DNA from: Alligator mississippiensis
Lineage: Eukaryota; Chordata; Crocodylia; Alligatoridae
DNA: 64,000 nucleotides
Direction of reading: 5' to 3'
NCBI RefSeq assembly: GCF_030867095.1
Contig: NC_081824.1
Location: 305,862,956 to 305,926,955 of the forward strand
The translations under genes were made by a program, and so were the position numbers. This document shows positions 35,696-47,189 of this stretch, one piece after another. Numbering within the stretch: position 1 is the stretch's first letter; every line of letters starts with the position of its first letter. Under the pieces are notes generated by a model, which was given only the letters and a program-made list of their open reading frames with translations, was not told the origin of the DNA and searched no databases.

Positions 35696-36286
35696 GCATG
35701 GGGAGGCAAAGATTGCCCCCTCCCTTGCCACCGCCCCCCCCTGCAAACGCCAGCTGGGGTCTGGGTCCAGGGGAGGGGAGGCAGGTTAAACACCTCTTCC
35801 CCTGTTTAAACTTACTGCTGTCTGCAACTGTGGATTACAAATCCCAGAGGCACCTGGAAGCAGCACCTGTACGTGGAAGCAGGAAGAGTCCTGCTGCTGT
35901 AATTCTGGACTGCAAATCCCAGAGACCTCGGAGGCACCAAGAAGACAAAGTGAACACTAGAGCTATGCGTAACAGCAGTGTTCCATTTCAACCAGCATTT
36001 CAATGGAACAGCATTCCATTTTGAATTTTGCTTTGATTCGAAACAGCTTTTCCATTCCATTCCATCAAAACAGGGTCGAAACGGCGAAACTGTTTCGACA
36101 TTTCGCCCATAGGATATAATGGGGAAGGACAAAACAGCTTATAACTTTGTCATTTCTGGCCTGATCTGGATGAACCTTACAGGAATGGTAGCCTCTTCAA
36201 AGGCATGAAGTCTACCAAGATTCAAGGAGATAGGTGCAGGGGGTTTGGAGAAAGTGCACCCCAAATTCTTGAAAGCAAAACTCATA

Positions 36287-37652
36287 GATTCATAGATGTT
36301 AGGGTCGGAAGGGACCTCAATAGATCATCGAGTCCGACCCCCTGCATAGGCAGGAAAGAGTGCTGGGTCTAGATGACCCCAGCTAGATGCATATCCAACC
36401 TCCTCTTGAAGACCCCCAGGGTAGGGGAGAGCACCACCTCCCTTGGGAGCCCGTTCCAGACCTTGGCCACTCGAACTGTGAAGAAGTTCTTCCTAATGTC
36501 CAATCTAAATCTGCTCTCTGCTAGCTTGTGGCCATTATTTCTTGTAACCCCCGGAGACGCCTTGGTGAATAAAACCTCACCAATTCCCTTATGTGCCCCC
36601 GTGATGAACTTATAGGCAGCCACAAGGTCGCCTCTCAACCTTCTCTTGCGGAGGCTGAAAAGGTCCAGGTTCTTTAGTCTCTCCTCATAGGGCTTGGCCT
36701 GCAAGCCCTTAACCATACGAGTGGCCCTTCTCTGGACCCTCTCCAGGTTATCCGCATCCCTCTTGAAGTGCGGTGCCCAGAATTGCACACAGTACTCCAA
36801 CTGCAGCCTGACCAGTGCCCGATAGAGGGGAAGTATCACCTCTTTGGATCTGTTCGTCATGCATCTGCTGATGCACGATAAAGTGCCATTAGCTTTTCTG
36901 ATGGCTTAGTCACACTGCCGACTCATGTTCATCTTGGAGTCCACTAGGACTGCAAGATCCCTTTCCACTTCCGTGCCACCCAGCAGGTAATTTCCTAGGC
37001 AGTAGGTATGCTGGACATTTTTCCTCCCTAGGTGCAGCACTTTGCATTTCTCCTTGTTGAATTGCATTCTGTTGTTTTCTGCCCACTTGTCCAACCTGTC
37101 CAGGTCTGCTTGCAGCTGTTCCCTGCCCTCCGGCTTGTCCACTTCTCCCCACAGTTTTGTGTCATCCGCAAACTCGGACAGAGTACACCTCACTCCCTCG
37201 TCCAAGTTGCTGATGAAGACATTAAAGAGTATCGGTCCAAGGACCGAGCCCTGCGGGACCCCACTGCCCACACCCTTCCAGGTCGAAACTGACCCATCCA
37301 CCACGACTCTCTGGGTGCGACCCTCTAGCCAATTTACCACCCACCGAACTGTGTAGTCATCCAAGTCACAGCCTCTTAACTTGTTGACCAGTATGGGGTG
37401 GGATACCGTATCGAAGGCCTTCCTGAAGTCTAAGTATACGACATCCACCCCTCCTCCTGTGTCCAGGCATTTTGTAACCTGGTCATAAAAAGAGACTAGA
37501 TTGGTCAGGCTCGATCTGCCTGCTACGAACCCGTGCTGGTTTCCCCTCAGCATAATTTGTCCTACCGGGCTCTCGCAAATGTGAGCCTTGATAATTTTTT
37601 CAAAGTCTTTGCCAAGGATGGAGGTGAGACTGACTGGTCTATAGTTGCCCGT
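36287..37652 (-). mobile_element. CR1 LINE, 5'-truncated (copy C), inside the hAT
   Basis: Antisense CR1 with the 3' end at 36287 (CATAGATGTTAGGGTCGGAA) and truncation at about 37652 within the RT N-terminal region. Minus-strand frames: 37553-36906 holds RT motifs ([52 protein letters not shown]), and 36860-36369 holds the C-terminus ([36 protein letters not shown]). One break near 36900 separates them. The host element's AACTCAT lies at the left edge and recurs as GACTCAT after about 37670, possibly a short target duplication. It is very close in sequence to copies B and E. Confidence 0.95.
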
Positions 37653-37679
37653 ATATATAGTTGCATAGACTCATGTCAC

Positions 37680-38233
37680 ATGTATGTATTAAGCCACAGT
37701 GGGGTCAAAACTGCAGGCATACTAGCCCCTGCAGAAGCCACAAAGCCTGCCACGTTTCAAGGAGATAGGTGCTGGGGTTTGGGGGAAGCTGTACCTCAAG
37801 CTGTGGACAAGAAAGACTGATAGCATAGGTAACACTGTTCATGTGTTAAGGTGCAGCAGGGTGAAAGCTGCAGGCCTGCTAGCCCCTGCTGAGGCCATGA
37901 AGCCTGCCAGCTTTTGAGGAGATAAGTGCAGGGGTTCTGGGGCCCTGCACCTCTAGCTGCTGACAGGCAAAACTCATGTCATGGGTGCTTGTGGGACTGT
38001 GTCTGTCTTGAGGCACGGGGTGGGGGGAAACTATTGCAGGCCTGCTAGCCCCTGCTGTGGCCAAGAAGCCTGCCAGCTGTCAAGAAGATAGGTGCAGTGA
38101 GGTTCTAGGGCCCTACACCCCTAGCTGCTGATAGGCAAAACTCGTGACATGGGTGCTTGTACAACTGACTGTGTCTGTCTTGGGGCAGAGTGGGGTGAAA
38201 ACTACAGGCCTGCTAGGCCCTGCTGCGGCCACA
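37680..38233. repeat. Tandem array of ~160-bp units inside the hAT
   Basis: About three and a half units. The marker phrase CTGCAGGC(C/A)T(G/A)CTAGCCCC begins at about 37711, 37868, 38034 and 38202 (spacings 157, 166 and 168). Each unit then has GCCA-AAGCCTGCCA, AGGAGATA(G/A)GTGCAGGGGTT, CTGCACCTCTAGCTGCTGAC, GGCAAAACTCATG and a GTGTCTGTCTTG(A/G)GGCA segment. A related two-unit array in the opposite orientation lies at 28530-28795. The units are part of the hAT family's core. They contain no credible open frame. Confidence 0.85.
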
Positions 38234-38238
38234 ACGTT

Positions 38239-38905
38239 GGCTACAAAAGGACCAACTCAGAGGATCATCATAAAATTCTAGTTTATTAGATGGATGCAAA
38301 AGTCAGATCATAAACCTTGGGGCTGCTCCCCTCAAACACACACACATTCATGCACACACACACACACACACTCGCAGTAGCTAGCTATGAATACTAAGCA
38401 CTGATGTCAAGATATACCTATCCCCAAGCGCTGGAGTCAGCTGTCAATGGCCAGTTGAGACTTCTTTCAGTGCGATGTTGCTTCAGAAGTGGGTCGCCGG
38501 CTGGTCCTTCTGGCTGGACTGGCAGTGTGTTGCTCAGGTCAAAAATGATGCCATTGGGGGTCATTCTTCGTTGCCTTTTATCCCTCTCTGGCAGACTTTG
38601 GTGACTCCCCAATTCTCGGGCTTACCCAATCCAGGGGTCATTGACCTTGTGGGACGTCCCCCTTGGTGGCTGCTAGATGGCAGCTGTCAGCCCCAGGGGT
38701 CACATCCGCGAATACGTGCAGTCTCAGGAGTCCGTTGATGGATGTTGATTAATTCACTGCCATGATGAATAGGGCTCTGGGAGTGGTTGATCAGGGGGTA
38801 TTTTAGCCCCAAAAGTCAGTCTCCAGTGTTCATTAGTTCAAATCGGGGCTTCTGTACCTTTAACAGTGAAGTTTCCAGGAGTTCCCAGCTCTGTCATTTG
38901 TTACA
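38239..38905 (-). mobile_element. Probable LTR of a retroelement, inside the hAT
   Basis: Read on the minus strand the block starts TGTAACAAATGACAGAGCTG at 38905, has a TATA-like TAAAATACCC and, near its far end, an AATAAA signal (complement of TTTATT at about 38282), and ends in CCTTTTGTAGCCA at 38239. Flanking 4-mers are ACGT and AAGT, not identical. It includes a (CA)n tract at 38336-38372. No internal retroviral region adjoins, so if real it is a solitary LTR fossil. Boundaries are approximate. Confidence 0.45.
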
Positions 38906-39264
38906 AAGTTAAGGTATACTTGTAATAAAAATATATTTTGTAGGTGCTTTTATGGGTATAAAATAGTATTCTGCATTGGTATGTCTCCTCCTCACTTTAT
39001 TTGGTCTATTTGTTGTATGTGCCATGGCAATTTTCCCTTTTATATTTTATGCTTTTTAACTTTGTAATAAATGTACTTTATGATTAAAAGTAAGTTGTAC
39101 CATATAACAACATTACCAAGGGCAGGAATTGAACCACTGACCACCCTGTATTGAGCTGGTCCCTGAGTGAATCATGATTGATTGCATAACACAGTAGCTA
39201 GCTACGATAATGAGTTAATGAGCAAGGATTAACGAAACCACAGACTAATGAGAGGAAAGAATTA

Positions 39265-39309
39265 ATATGGAGCTGGGAACTCCTTGAAACTTCACTGTTA
39301 AAGGTACAG
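39265..39309. repeat. 45-bp inverted partner of the 38848-38893 segment
   Basis: GGAGCTGGGAACTCCTTGAA followed by ACTTCACTGTTAAAGGTACA is the near-exact reverse complement of 38848-38893. The two arms lie about 370 bp apart within the hAT. The left arm is the start of the LTR-like block, so the right arm may be the remains of a second, opposite copy, or one side of a foldback. Confidence 0.75.
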
Positions 39310-39816
39310 AAGCAACCCATCTCCTTGAAACTTGGTAGGCTTCATGCCCTCACAAGGGGCTACCATTCCTGCAAGTTTCATCCAAATCAGGCCAAAAATG
39401 ACAACGTTTTAGGCTGTTTCAACCTTCCCCATATAGCCTATGGGGGAAATGTCGAAACAGCATCAAAATGGTGAAACATTTCAACTTGCCTTGTTGTGTT
39501 TAGAGGCTGCTTAGACGATATCTGTTTCATTTTGATTTTGCTGTTTTGACCTTGAAACAAATTGAAACAGTGTCAAAACAATACTGGCTTCAAAATTCGG
39601 CACAGCCCTAGTGAACACACAGATATATGCCAGAGACCTGTGCTCTAGCATCCCCTGGCTTCTGGCCTGAACCACTGCAGGCATGTGGCCGCATTTCCTG
39701 AATCCAAAGTGAATGTCTGTCCAGTTGTTTTTCAGTTTAATCTCTTTGCAGGTTAGACTAACCTGCAAAGACTGAATCGATTCAGCCTCAGGCTTTTTAA
39801 CTGTCTATACTTAGCC

Positions 39817-40639
39817 TTTATCACTTCCATGCAGAAAGCAAGAGGATCATGCTCAGATCTCAGGGACATTTTCTGAGACAGTTTGGCTTTTGGTCCCTAG
39901 ACAGTCATGCTACATTTTTTAGCATAACTATCATCAGAAAAGTAATGCAAACTGAAATGGCAGGGTTCTATTTATTTTCTCAGTAACATTTCTATCAAAT
40001 TGGGTCAACTCATGTGTAAAAAAAGATAACATTTTAATCTATCAGCACTGTAACAGTTTGGGATTTGGAAAAATTTTCTGCCACTTAAAAATATTCTGAA
40101 CTCACAATTTGGCTGACAGTTTTGCTGTTGCATAAGATAGTATATCATTCAATTTACTCTTATTGCTCTACTGGCTTACAGCGCTCATAGTAAACATTCA
40201 CTTTGTTTTGTAGAGGAAATAAGCAAACTCAAGCCAAGAGGATATTTTGCAAGCATTCAGTTTAGAAAAATGCCACTTAAGATAGAGAATTTGCTATGAC
40301 CTCTGTAATATCACAAGCTATTGAGGACATGTGCCCACTTCTCATTAAGGCAGCCCATGCAGTCCTGTGTTCATGATCAGATGGACTGTTAAATCAGCTG
40401 TAGCTTGCTTAGTGTTTTCATTCCTAAGTGTGGATAATATGGAAAAACAGTCAAAAGGTCACAGATACCACAACTGCTTCAGTCAAGTTGAAATCTGACA
40501 GGAGAAAGTGCCTTCCCAGGCATAAAGAGAAGACAGAATTTTGAAGGAAATGGATCCTTGGATATCCAAAAGGAGGGCAGAGTCCAAGTGGCCAATTAGC
40601 CTGTACATAATTTAAATAATAAAAATAATTGTATGCATA
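39817..40639. other. Intergenic sequence without recognised feature
   Basis: AT-rich sequence after the end of the split MITE. No gene or nameable repeat seen. Confidence 0.5.
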
Positions 40640-41196
40640 GATTAGGAAATGATGGTACTGCTCAGCTTAGTACAGTTGAGACATCAGCTGAAGTATTGCC
40701 TCCAGTGCAGGATGTCATATTTTGTGAAGCATATAGGGAAACTGGAAGGGGCCCAGAAGCAAGTGATGAAAATAAAGAGATTGGGAAGTAAGCTATATGA
40801 GGTTAAAAAGTTGCAGGACCTAGGTATGTTTAGACTGGAGGAAAGGAAATGAAAGGAGGACATCATAGTAGTGTGCAAATATCTGAAAAACTTTCATACT
40901 GAAAAGGAAGAACATCCATTCTCACTTGGCACAGAAAGTAGGACATAAGGCAATGGGTTTAAATTGTAGTGAAGCAGATTTAAATTAAACCTCAGGGGAA
41001 ATGTTTCCAACTGTATAAACACTAGAGAATTAAACAAGCTGCCTAGGAAAGTTGTGAAATCTTCTTCATAGGAGGTTTTCAAGAAGCTGAATAGCCATCT
41101 GTCTGAGATGGTTTAGGAATAGCAAATCCTACATCTGTGCAAGAGGTTGGACTAGATGACCCTTGAGGTCCCTTCCAATTGTATGATTCTATAATT
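40640..41196 (+). mobile_element. Old CR1 LINE 3' fragment
   Basis: Sense CR1, much more diverged than the other copies. The RT C-terminus can be read in one frame (LVQLRHQLKYCLQC, GKLEGAQKQVMKIKRLGSK), then the 3' UTR with GGTTGGACTAGATGACCCTT and GAGGTCCCTTCCAATTGTAT and the terminal GATTCTATA. About 20-30% divergence by eye points to an ancient insertion. Confidence 0.85.
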
Positions 41197-41559
41197 CAGG
41201 TACTTTCTATGGAGGGTATTTTTCTAGCAATGATGAATGCACTTGTCTGGCATTTTCTTATTGCATAATGAAAAGAATACATGTCTTCATTGTTTAGTCA
41301 GGTCAGCAGATGGTCAAACAATAACCTGTGAATATTGGTTGTGATTTTTTGGCATCATGGCACTAAATAATTATTCTGAAATAATTGTCTTTTGTTATTC
41401 AGTAAATTCTGTATATAGCATGTGAGACAGCTGAGAAGTGTTTCTAAGGTGCTTGCTGAACACTGTGAGGATTAGACCAGTTTTTTTTGGCATTTGTTCA
41501 TGTATTGTAAGCTGTATGTCACCACTAAGAGCCTAATTAAAGTCAAAGATTAGTGAGGC

Positions 41560-42135
41560 CTTGTATGTAGTGAGCCTGAGTAAATTTAGCAAGGCCTTGT
41601 AGAAGTAGTAGTAAGCTTTGTGGCACAGTTAAAAATTAACCTTATCAGAAGAATGCAAAGGCTTTTACTGCTATTCGTCAGTTGTAAGAAAAATTGTAGT
41701 GAAAGAATCTGAATGGCTGTAAGTTATCAGCATAGCTCAGAAGTTATAAATTGGCTGGCACATCTGGAAATCATTAGAAAGAAGATGCAGCCCTGTGAGA
41801 GAAGCTACTGATTTAAAGTTAGCTGCTGACCTGGATTCAGTGGGCCCATGGATCTCGAGGAGCCTGAGGCCTGAATACTAGGGTCCTTCCTGATACCCCT
41901 CAGACAACGCAGATTGGGGACACCTGACTTCGCTGACCTTTGAAGGAGAGGAACTTGTACATCAGGCATCAGAGGGGCTGCCGTTAAGTTGCCAACGTGA
42001 ATTGTTATGGTCTGTCATTGTAGTCTTATTATTTATGCGTAGTTGTGTGTTTGTTAAGTCAATAAAACTTTCTTACCTTTTTACTCCCGACCATACTCTC
42101 AATCCAGAACCCTCCGCTGGCAGCTGGAACAGCAT
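41560..42135 (+). mobile_element. Possible old LTR (3' part)
   Basis: The right portion has an LTR-like order: a G/A-rich stretch, TGTTAAGTCAATAAAACTTT (an AATAAA signal at about 42060), then a C/T-rich tail CCCGACCATACTCTCAATCC ending GGAACAGCA near 42135. I cannot define a left end or a target duplication and see no internal coding region. Low confidence. Confidence 0.3.
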
Positions 42136-43870
42136 GCTTTGTCCAGTGCTGTTGGCAGCTTATTTTTTTCTTCTGTGCTTTTATCTTTTATTCCTCCCAT
42201 TGATCCCTGATTGAAATGTTTATTGGTTTAAATATTTTCCTCTCTGATTTGTTGTATTTTCCGAGGGAAAAAGTAGCAGCCTAAATTATGTGACATTCAT
42301 CAAGCCCAGTTTTATAAGCTGGGGGGGCCTGTATTTCTTCTTGTTTATATCACTACTTTATATTTTAGTTAATTTTCTCTTCCAGATGCCTCTTGTGCCT
42401 GTTTCTCTGGCTAACAGAATATAATGTTAGCCATGCCTGAGATACTTTGCGGTTTCACTTTTACTTATTTGTTCTCTGGAAACAGTTCTGTAAGGCCTGA
42501 TTCTTTCAAGCCAGCTTTTGGCCAGTTAATATACTGATTTCGACATAGTTACACTGGTATAAACTTAGGTCTACACAAGACACCGACTATGCAGTCATTA
42601 AGTACCCATATAACCAGAGTTACTGCATCTGAGGAATGGCTGTTTCAAAACGCCAACTGCACAGTAACTCATGACTGCTGCAGAGTTGCATTGTGTCACG
42701 CTTCCTACGATATGATGCTACTGAGCAGTAGTCACGGGCTACTGCGCTGTCAGTGTCTCGTGTTGATGTGGCTACTGAGTAGAGAACATAGCTTATAGTC
42801 TTAGTTTGATATATTCTTTCTATTGAGTATTGTAGGTGTGCTGGAATGAATGTACAATTTAAACACCTGGAATGTGAGAGATAATAAGACCCTGGTTAAA
42901 TATTTTAAATGATTATAGTGGTTGACAGAATGAAGGCATAGGCTTCCTTTGTGCAGGATGACACCCATTTGGTAGATTTAGTATATTACTTTGAGAGAAG
43001 GTTAGGTTAGGCATATTTATGCCTCCTCTAAAAAGAGAAAGGGATAACAACTGTATTGTATAAATACCAGCTATTACAAGTGAAAACAGGTGTTGCATGA
43101 TGCAACTAGTAAGAATGCAGCCATAGTCGGACAAATGCCAGGCAAACTAATTCCCCTGTGTAATAAATGCTGATGGAACAAATATGACCTGAGGCTTCTT
43201 TTCTGCAGGAGTGGATAATGATGTCACAGTACAGCCAGCTATTTTCCTTCTTCACATGCAGAAGCTGCTAGGGAAAGGTTGTGGTGTTACAATAAATGAA
43301 GTCATACCACAGCAGGTTTGGATGGATCCTCTCAGACCTTAATCATTGTCTGGGTCCTCTATGGCATGGTTCTTTTCAGACAGAACTTTTGTTAATAGAT
43401 ACAGGGAAAGATCAAGGGAAATGGCTTGTTTCATTATCATTTTCCCAACAAACTGCTGAACAGATCATCAAATACCCAATGGATTCCCATAGATCTCCAG
43501 TATACACATAGTCTTTTGTGTTCCCCACCCTACTCACTAATAGCTCTGGGTACAACTCTCTCCCCTAAGAGATGTGGTCTGGTGATCTGAAAACAAGACT
43601 GGGAACTAAATATTTGAGTGCTAATCTCGCCACTGACATGACTTCCTTGTTTTCTTCTCTGTAAGGTGGTGCTAGTAATACTTAGCTACTTGACAGGGGG
43701 TTGGAGAGGAATAAGAAAGAGTAGAAGCAGCATATACTGCTTCTACAGTATCACTTCTACTTCCTTTCTGATCAAAGCAGTCTGGAGGGAATACTCTTCG
43801 TAGAAACAAACCTTGGGCACTTCTTAGAAAAAGTGGTCACTGTAAAACAATAAGATATTTGCTTCCTTGG
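42136..43870. other. Intergenic sequence without recognised feature
   Basis: Sequence of mixed composition. Around 42590-42790 there are repeated TACTG(A/C)G(C/T)AG-type phrases, but no family I can name. No gene seen. Confidence 0.45.
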
Positions 43871-43871
43871 G

Positions 43872-44056
43872 GATTGTGTAGTATACCAGGGAGGTGGTCC
43901 TCGCCCCTACCTTGGGCAAATTCAAGAGGAGGTTGGATGGTCACCTGTCTGGGGTCTTGTGAACCCAGCATTCATTCCTGCCTGTGGCAGGGGGTCAGGC
44001 TAGATGATCTGTTCAGGTCCCTCCTGACCCTAGCTACTATGAAACTATGAAACTCT
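43872..44056 (+). mobile_element. CR1 LINE 3'-end fragment
   Basis: AGGAGGTTGGATGGTCACCT, then GGCAGGGGGTCAGGCTAGAT, CAGGTCCCTCCTGACCCTAG and the terminal TATGAAACTATGAAACT identify the CR1 3' end, sense plus, about 185 bp long. Confidence 0.88.
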
Positions 44057-44555
44057 CACTTTCTGCCAGCCAAGACACATTGCATGATGGTTCTGAACAG
44101 AATACATGTTGCCAATGCAAGTAACTATACTGTTATTTGTATTACTCTTATTTGAGATGGGTTATGTTCCAGAGATTTACATTATCAAGTTCACAGTTTT
44201 TGAGATCCTAGCTATGAACCCAGGAATGCCTGGTAGAGGAGCAATCTAATGCTTCTCAAGAATCCTCTTTATGAAGCATAATATATAGGAAGTCAATGAG
44301 ATTTGTTCTTGCTTTGAGGGATTACCAAAAATAATGCATTAAAAGGGTATTAAGATCATTGCCAATACTGCAAAGATTAATAGTCACCTGTAACCAAAAT
44401 GTTCAGTACTGACATGACAAGGTTCCTGGCCTGGCTTGCTACCAGACCCCAACATCCTCACTCTTGCTTTCAGACTCTCTGGGTTCTTCCCCGCACTATG
44501 GTTATCTCACCTGCCATCGTCACTTGATTTTACAGCTTTGCAGGGCGGTGGCCCC

Positions 44556-45208
44556 TGTGCGGGCCGGGAGCGATCCGGGCCCTTTTTCGTGCCGCGTGGG
44601 CTGTGGCCAGCAGCCCAGGCACGCTGGGTCGGAGAAAGCAGGCGACACGCTAGAATTAGGCACGGACTCATAATGGTTGATTCAAGATTGTTTACTTACA
44701 CCGAAGATGGTCGTGGTGGAGGACTCAGACAGTATTCGGATCACTCCCATGGAGTTGTTGAGGCTCCGTGGATCCTTTTTGCGCGCAGCGAAGAGGGATA
44801 CGTCGAGGATTGCGCTCGGTGACGGGGAGAGGCTAGAAGCTGATCAGACCCCTGTTGCCTTCTTTGAATACGCTGGGTCCAATAGGCTCCACAGCGCTTA
44901 GAGATCTTCACAAGACGTGAAGTTCTCTTCCTCCTGATAGTCATGGAGTCCTCCAACTTGGGCGGAAACCACTCAAGCCTCTTATATGGCTAACAAGCCA
45001 ATCGCCAGCCGCCACGTGTGAATAATTTAGCGCAAGCCAATAATGGGGCTCGAATTAGAACACAAATGGCGGGAACTCCTTGCAACATGCATTTCTTACC
45101 TGCAAAGAAGAAATGCACACTGCAAAGAAAGCTTCGAACGGCGGAAAAATAATTCAGTGGTGCCAAAGCACACACAAAACAAAAAAATCACACCCTTGGG
45201 TTGTGACA
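44556..45208 (-). mobile_element. Solitary LTR with perfect 5-bp target duplication
   Basis: A 653-bp retroelement LTR fossil, antisense: on the minus strand it begins TGTCACAACCCAAGG and ends GGCCCGCACA. Both sides carry GCCCC (44551-44555 and 45209-45213). A TATA-like CATATAAG lies at about 44980 on the minus strand. The body keeps many CpGs, so it is fairly young or lies in GC-rich DNA. No internal genes are present, as expected after recombination between two LTRs. Family (Ty3/Gypsy or endogenous retrovirus) not resolved. Confidence 0.82.
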
Positions 45209-45396
45209 GCCCCTAGGAGGCAGATCCAGGTTTTGGGGTAGGTCCTTGTTTGAATCCAGGCCCTTCCTGGCCACAGCTCACTTTCAGTTTGGCTGGGTCC
45301 CACTGCCTGGGGTATGTGACAAACCAGTAGGGGGTGCTCCTGCATTGAGCCATCCACCTCACTACACCCAAACACCTCAGGCTCCGAGTGCCTCCC

Positions 45397-46391
45397 TGGG
45401 GGCGCCTCACGTCTGGTCGCCCCCCTTCCTGGAGTATACCCACTAGCCTGGGGGTAACACTGCCACCACCCAGGGAGGCTTGATTCTGGCTCTGTGCGCC
45501 CTGGGAAACACAGGCCTAGTACCCCTCGAGGGTACTTGATTCACTTCAAGAACTTGGGATGCTTCCCTCAGTCAGAAGCACCAGTAGTAGTCTCCCTTAG
45601 TCAGCTGAACCAAGGGGACCCCAAGGCATATTCTAGACCCACTCCCAATAAGTCTCCCATGCTAGGTACAAAGGAGAACTTTATTGGTTACAAGGAGTAG
45701 GGTTGGAATAGGGTACTGGGTAGAGCAATATCAGAGAAATCCCATAAAGCAAACTGGCATGGCTGTGTAGCCTTTGATCACACATCTGAATGTTAGATCT
45801 CAGGTAGCTTACTCACAAGTATCATCCAGAGGCAGGTGGAGATTGCCTCTGGAGGCAGGCAGTTCATTGATCATGAGTTTTGAGAGAGAGAGCAAGTTTC
45901 AGATGGTCCAGCTCTTCTCTCTCTCCGAGTCTTCCTCACAGCTGCTGCTCCCTTTTCCTGGGCAGTCCTTAACTTATATAGCCCTTATGACCTCATTTAC
46001 CTGGTCCAATGGAGGCCAGCACCTGTTGGCTATCAGCCAACCAATTTGAAATGCATCACTAGTTGCTGGGCAGACTGGCAGTTCCTAGCTCCCCAGGGAA
46101 CCCAAGCCCCTCACTCAGGTATGTGATGCTAGTCACGTAGGCAGAGGGAGCAGGTTTCCCCCCTCCCTCAGGAATGTATCCAGCTTAGGTTACCTAAAGA
46201 GATAGGGTAAGGTGTGTACCCTCTGCAGGGCCCATCTTAACCAAATTTCCCCAAAAACTCTGCTCTGTGTAGACACAGAGGTAGCTTTCTGCCACACTAA
46301 TATACCAGGTCCTTGAGCACCAACTCTAACCCCTCACAGGCTCTGGACCACTCAGCCCCTAATCATGCCCCCTGTGGACATGAAAGTTACA
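45397..46391 (-). mobile_element. Probable LTR with TATA box and poly(A) signal
   Basis: On the minus strand it begins TGTAACTTTCATGTCC at 46391, has GCTATATAAGTTAAGG (TATA at about 45975-45982) and, 300 bp further, CCAATAAAGTTCTCC (poly(A) signal at about 45677), an ordinary U3-R-U5 layout. CTCCC is found on both sides (45392-45396 and 46392-46396), but the left edge is in C-rich sequence, so this match could be chance. No internal region adjoins; a solitary LTR fossil is the best reading. Confidence 0.6.
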
Positions 46392-46396
46392 CTCCC

Positions 46397-47189
46397 CAGT
46401 TTTTGCTTTCAGATATGCAGTCTTTTGACACACCACAATCTTCTTGCTGAATGTATTTGGACTCCTGCCAGTACTGGGCTGTGGGAATGCTCTGAGCTAG
46501 GTGCTCCTGCTGCATTCCAATGACCTACAATCCACCCCCTTACAGCTACCCTAGTCCTCCAGTGTAAATGTAAATCAAAAGTACGAGCATTCACTTTTAA
46601 ACAAAAGGCTTGCCAAATACAAGCTTCTCTGCAAGGGTTAATTTCACCCCACAATAGCATAAATGCAAAAGGTTCAAAGTACTTATTTCATGTTGCTCAC
46701 AGCACAGGGTCTCTTCTACCCTTCTGTGGTACCCAGCCTTTCCTCCAGGCAGTCCAGATTAGTTCCCTGGAACTCTGCTTTCTGCAGCTCCTACAACCAG
46801 ACAAGTCCCGAGCTTTTGAGCCTCTCCCTGGATCACCTGATGCTGTACTTCCACTGCAGGCCTGCCAATCACAGATTACACCTGGGGCAGGCAGCCATCT
46901 TATTTAAGGTTCCTTTTTCCTATTTAGTCTGTTCAAGGGGCTGGGCTGGCTAACGAGCCCTGGGCTCCCTCCCCTTCTCAATAATGGGGCACGGGCCCTG
47001 TTACATCATTTTATTGAATTTAAGTGTAAAATGACTTAGGGGGTCAAGTTTAGAATGATCAGCAGTAGATCATTAATACAACCAAAGCAGATGGGTGCCA
47101 GGTCATTTTATAACAATTTTCTCCAAATGAAATGTATCTAGTTCTCTCAATCTTTCTCTTTGTCACCTATTGTTAGGTCTTCTTTTGTT
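46397..47189. other. Intergenic sequence without recognised feature
   Basis: Pyrimidine-rich sequence from 46640 to 46990 with LTR-like texture but no defined ends, then AT-rich sequence. No gene seen. Confidence 0.4.

Larger units (their letters stand above)
35958..39610. mobile_element. hAT transposon, 3.65 kb, with nested elements
   Basis: Left end TAGAGCTATGCGTAA; right end, reverse-complemented, TAGGGCTGTGCCGAA. It is flanked by a perfect 8-bp target duplication GTGAACAC (35950-35957 and 39611-39618), the hallmark of hAT insertion. The outer ~300 bp at each end are long inverted repeats: the left CCATAGGATATAATGGGGAA, GATGAACCTTACAGGAATGG and GGCATGAAGTCTACCAAG match the right end's complement. 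This makes it a foldback-type, non-autonomous element with no transposase frame. Inside are CR1 copy C, a ~160-bp tandem array, an LTR-like block with a CA microsatellite, and a 45-bp inverted repeat pair. Confidence 0.9.
35215..39816 (+). mobile_element. MITE family 1, copy 2, split by nested insertions
   Basis: The left part (35215-35514 and probably on to 35949) begins GGCTAGGGACAGAAGTTACA and follows copy 1 (6001) through GTCCCCCAGCATCCCAG. The right part (about 39619-39816) resumes at TGCTCTAGCATCCCCTGGCT, as in copy 1 near 6300, and ends CTGTCTATACTTAGCC. The termini are inverted (GGCTA...TAGCC), and a TTT flanks both sides. In between sit a 181-bp hAT MITE and a 3.65-kb hAT. Subtracting them leaves about 0.76 kb, so copy 1 may be an internally deleted form. 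Confidence 0.65.

Noticed and set aside
37680-38233. Array of similar units considered as a CRISPR array
   Set aside because: Units are ~160 bp and diverged throughout, with no short identical repeat separated by unique spacers, and the setting is a eukaryotic hAT transposon.
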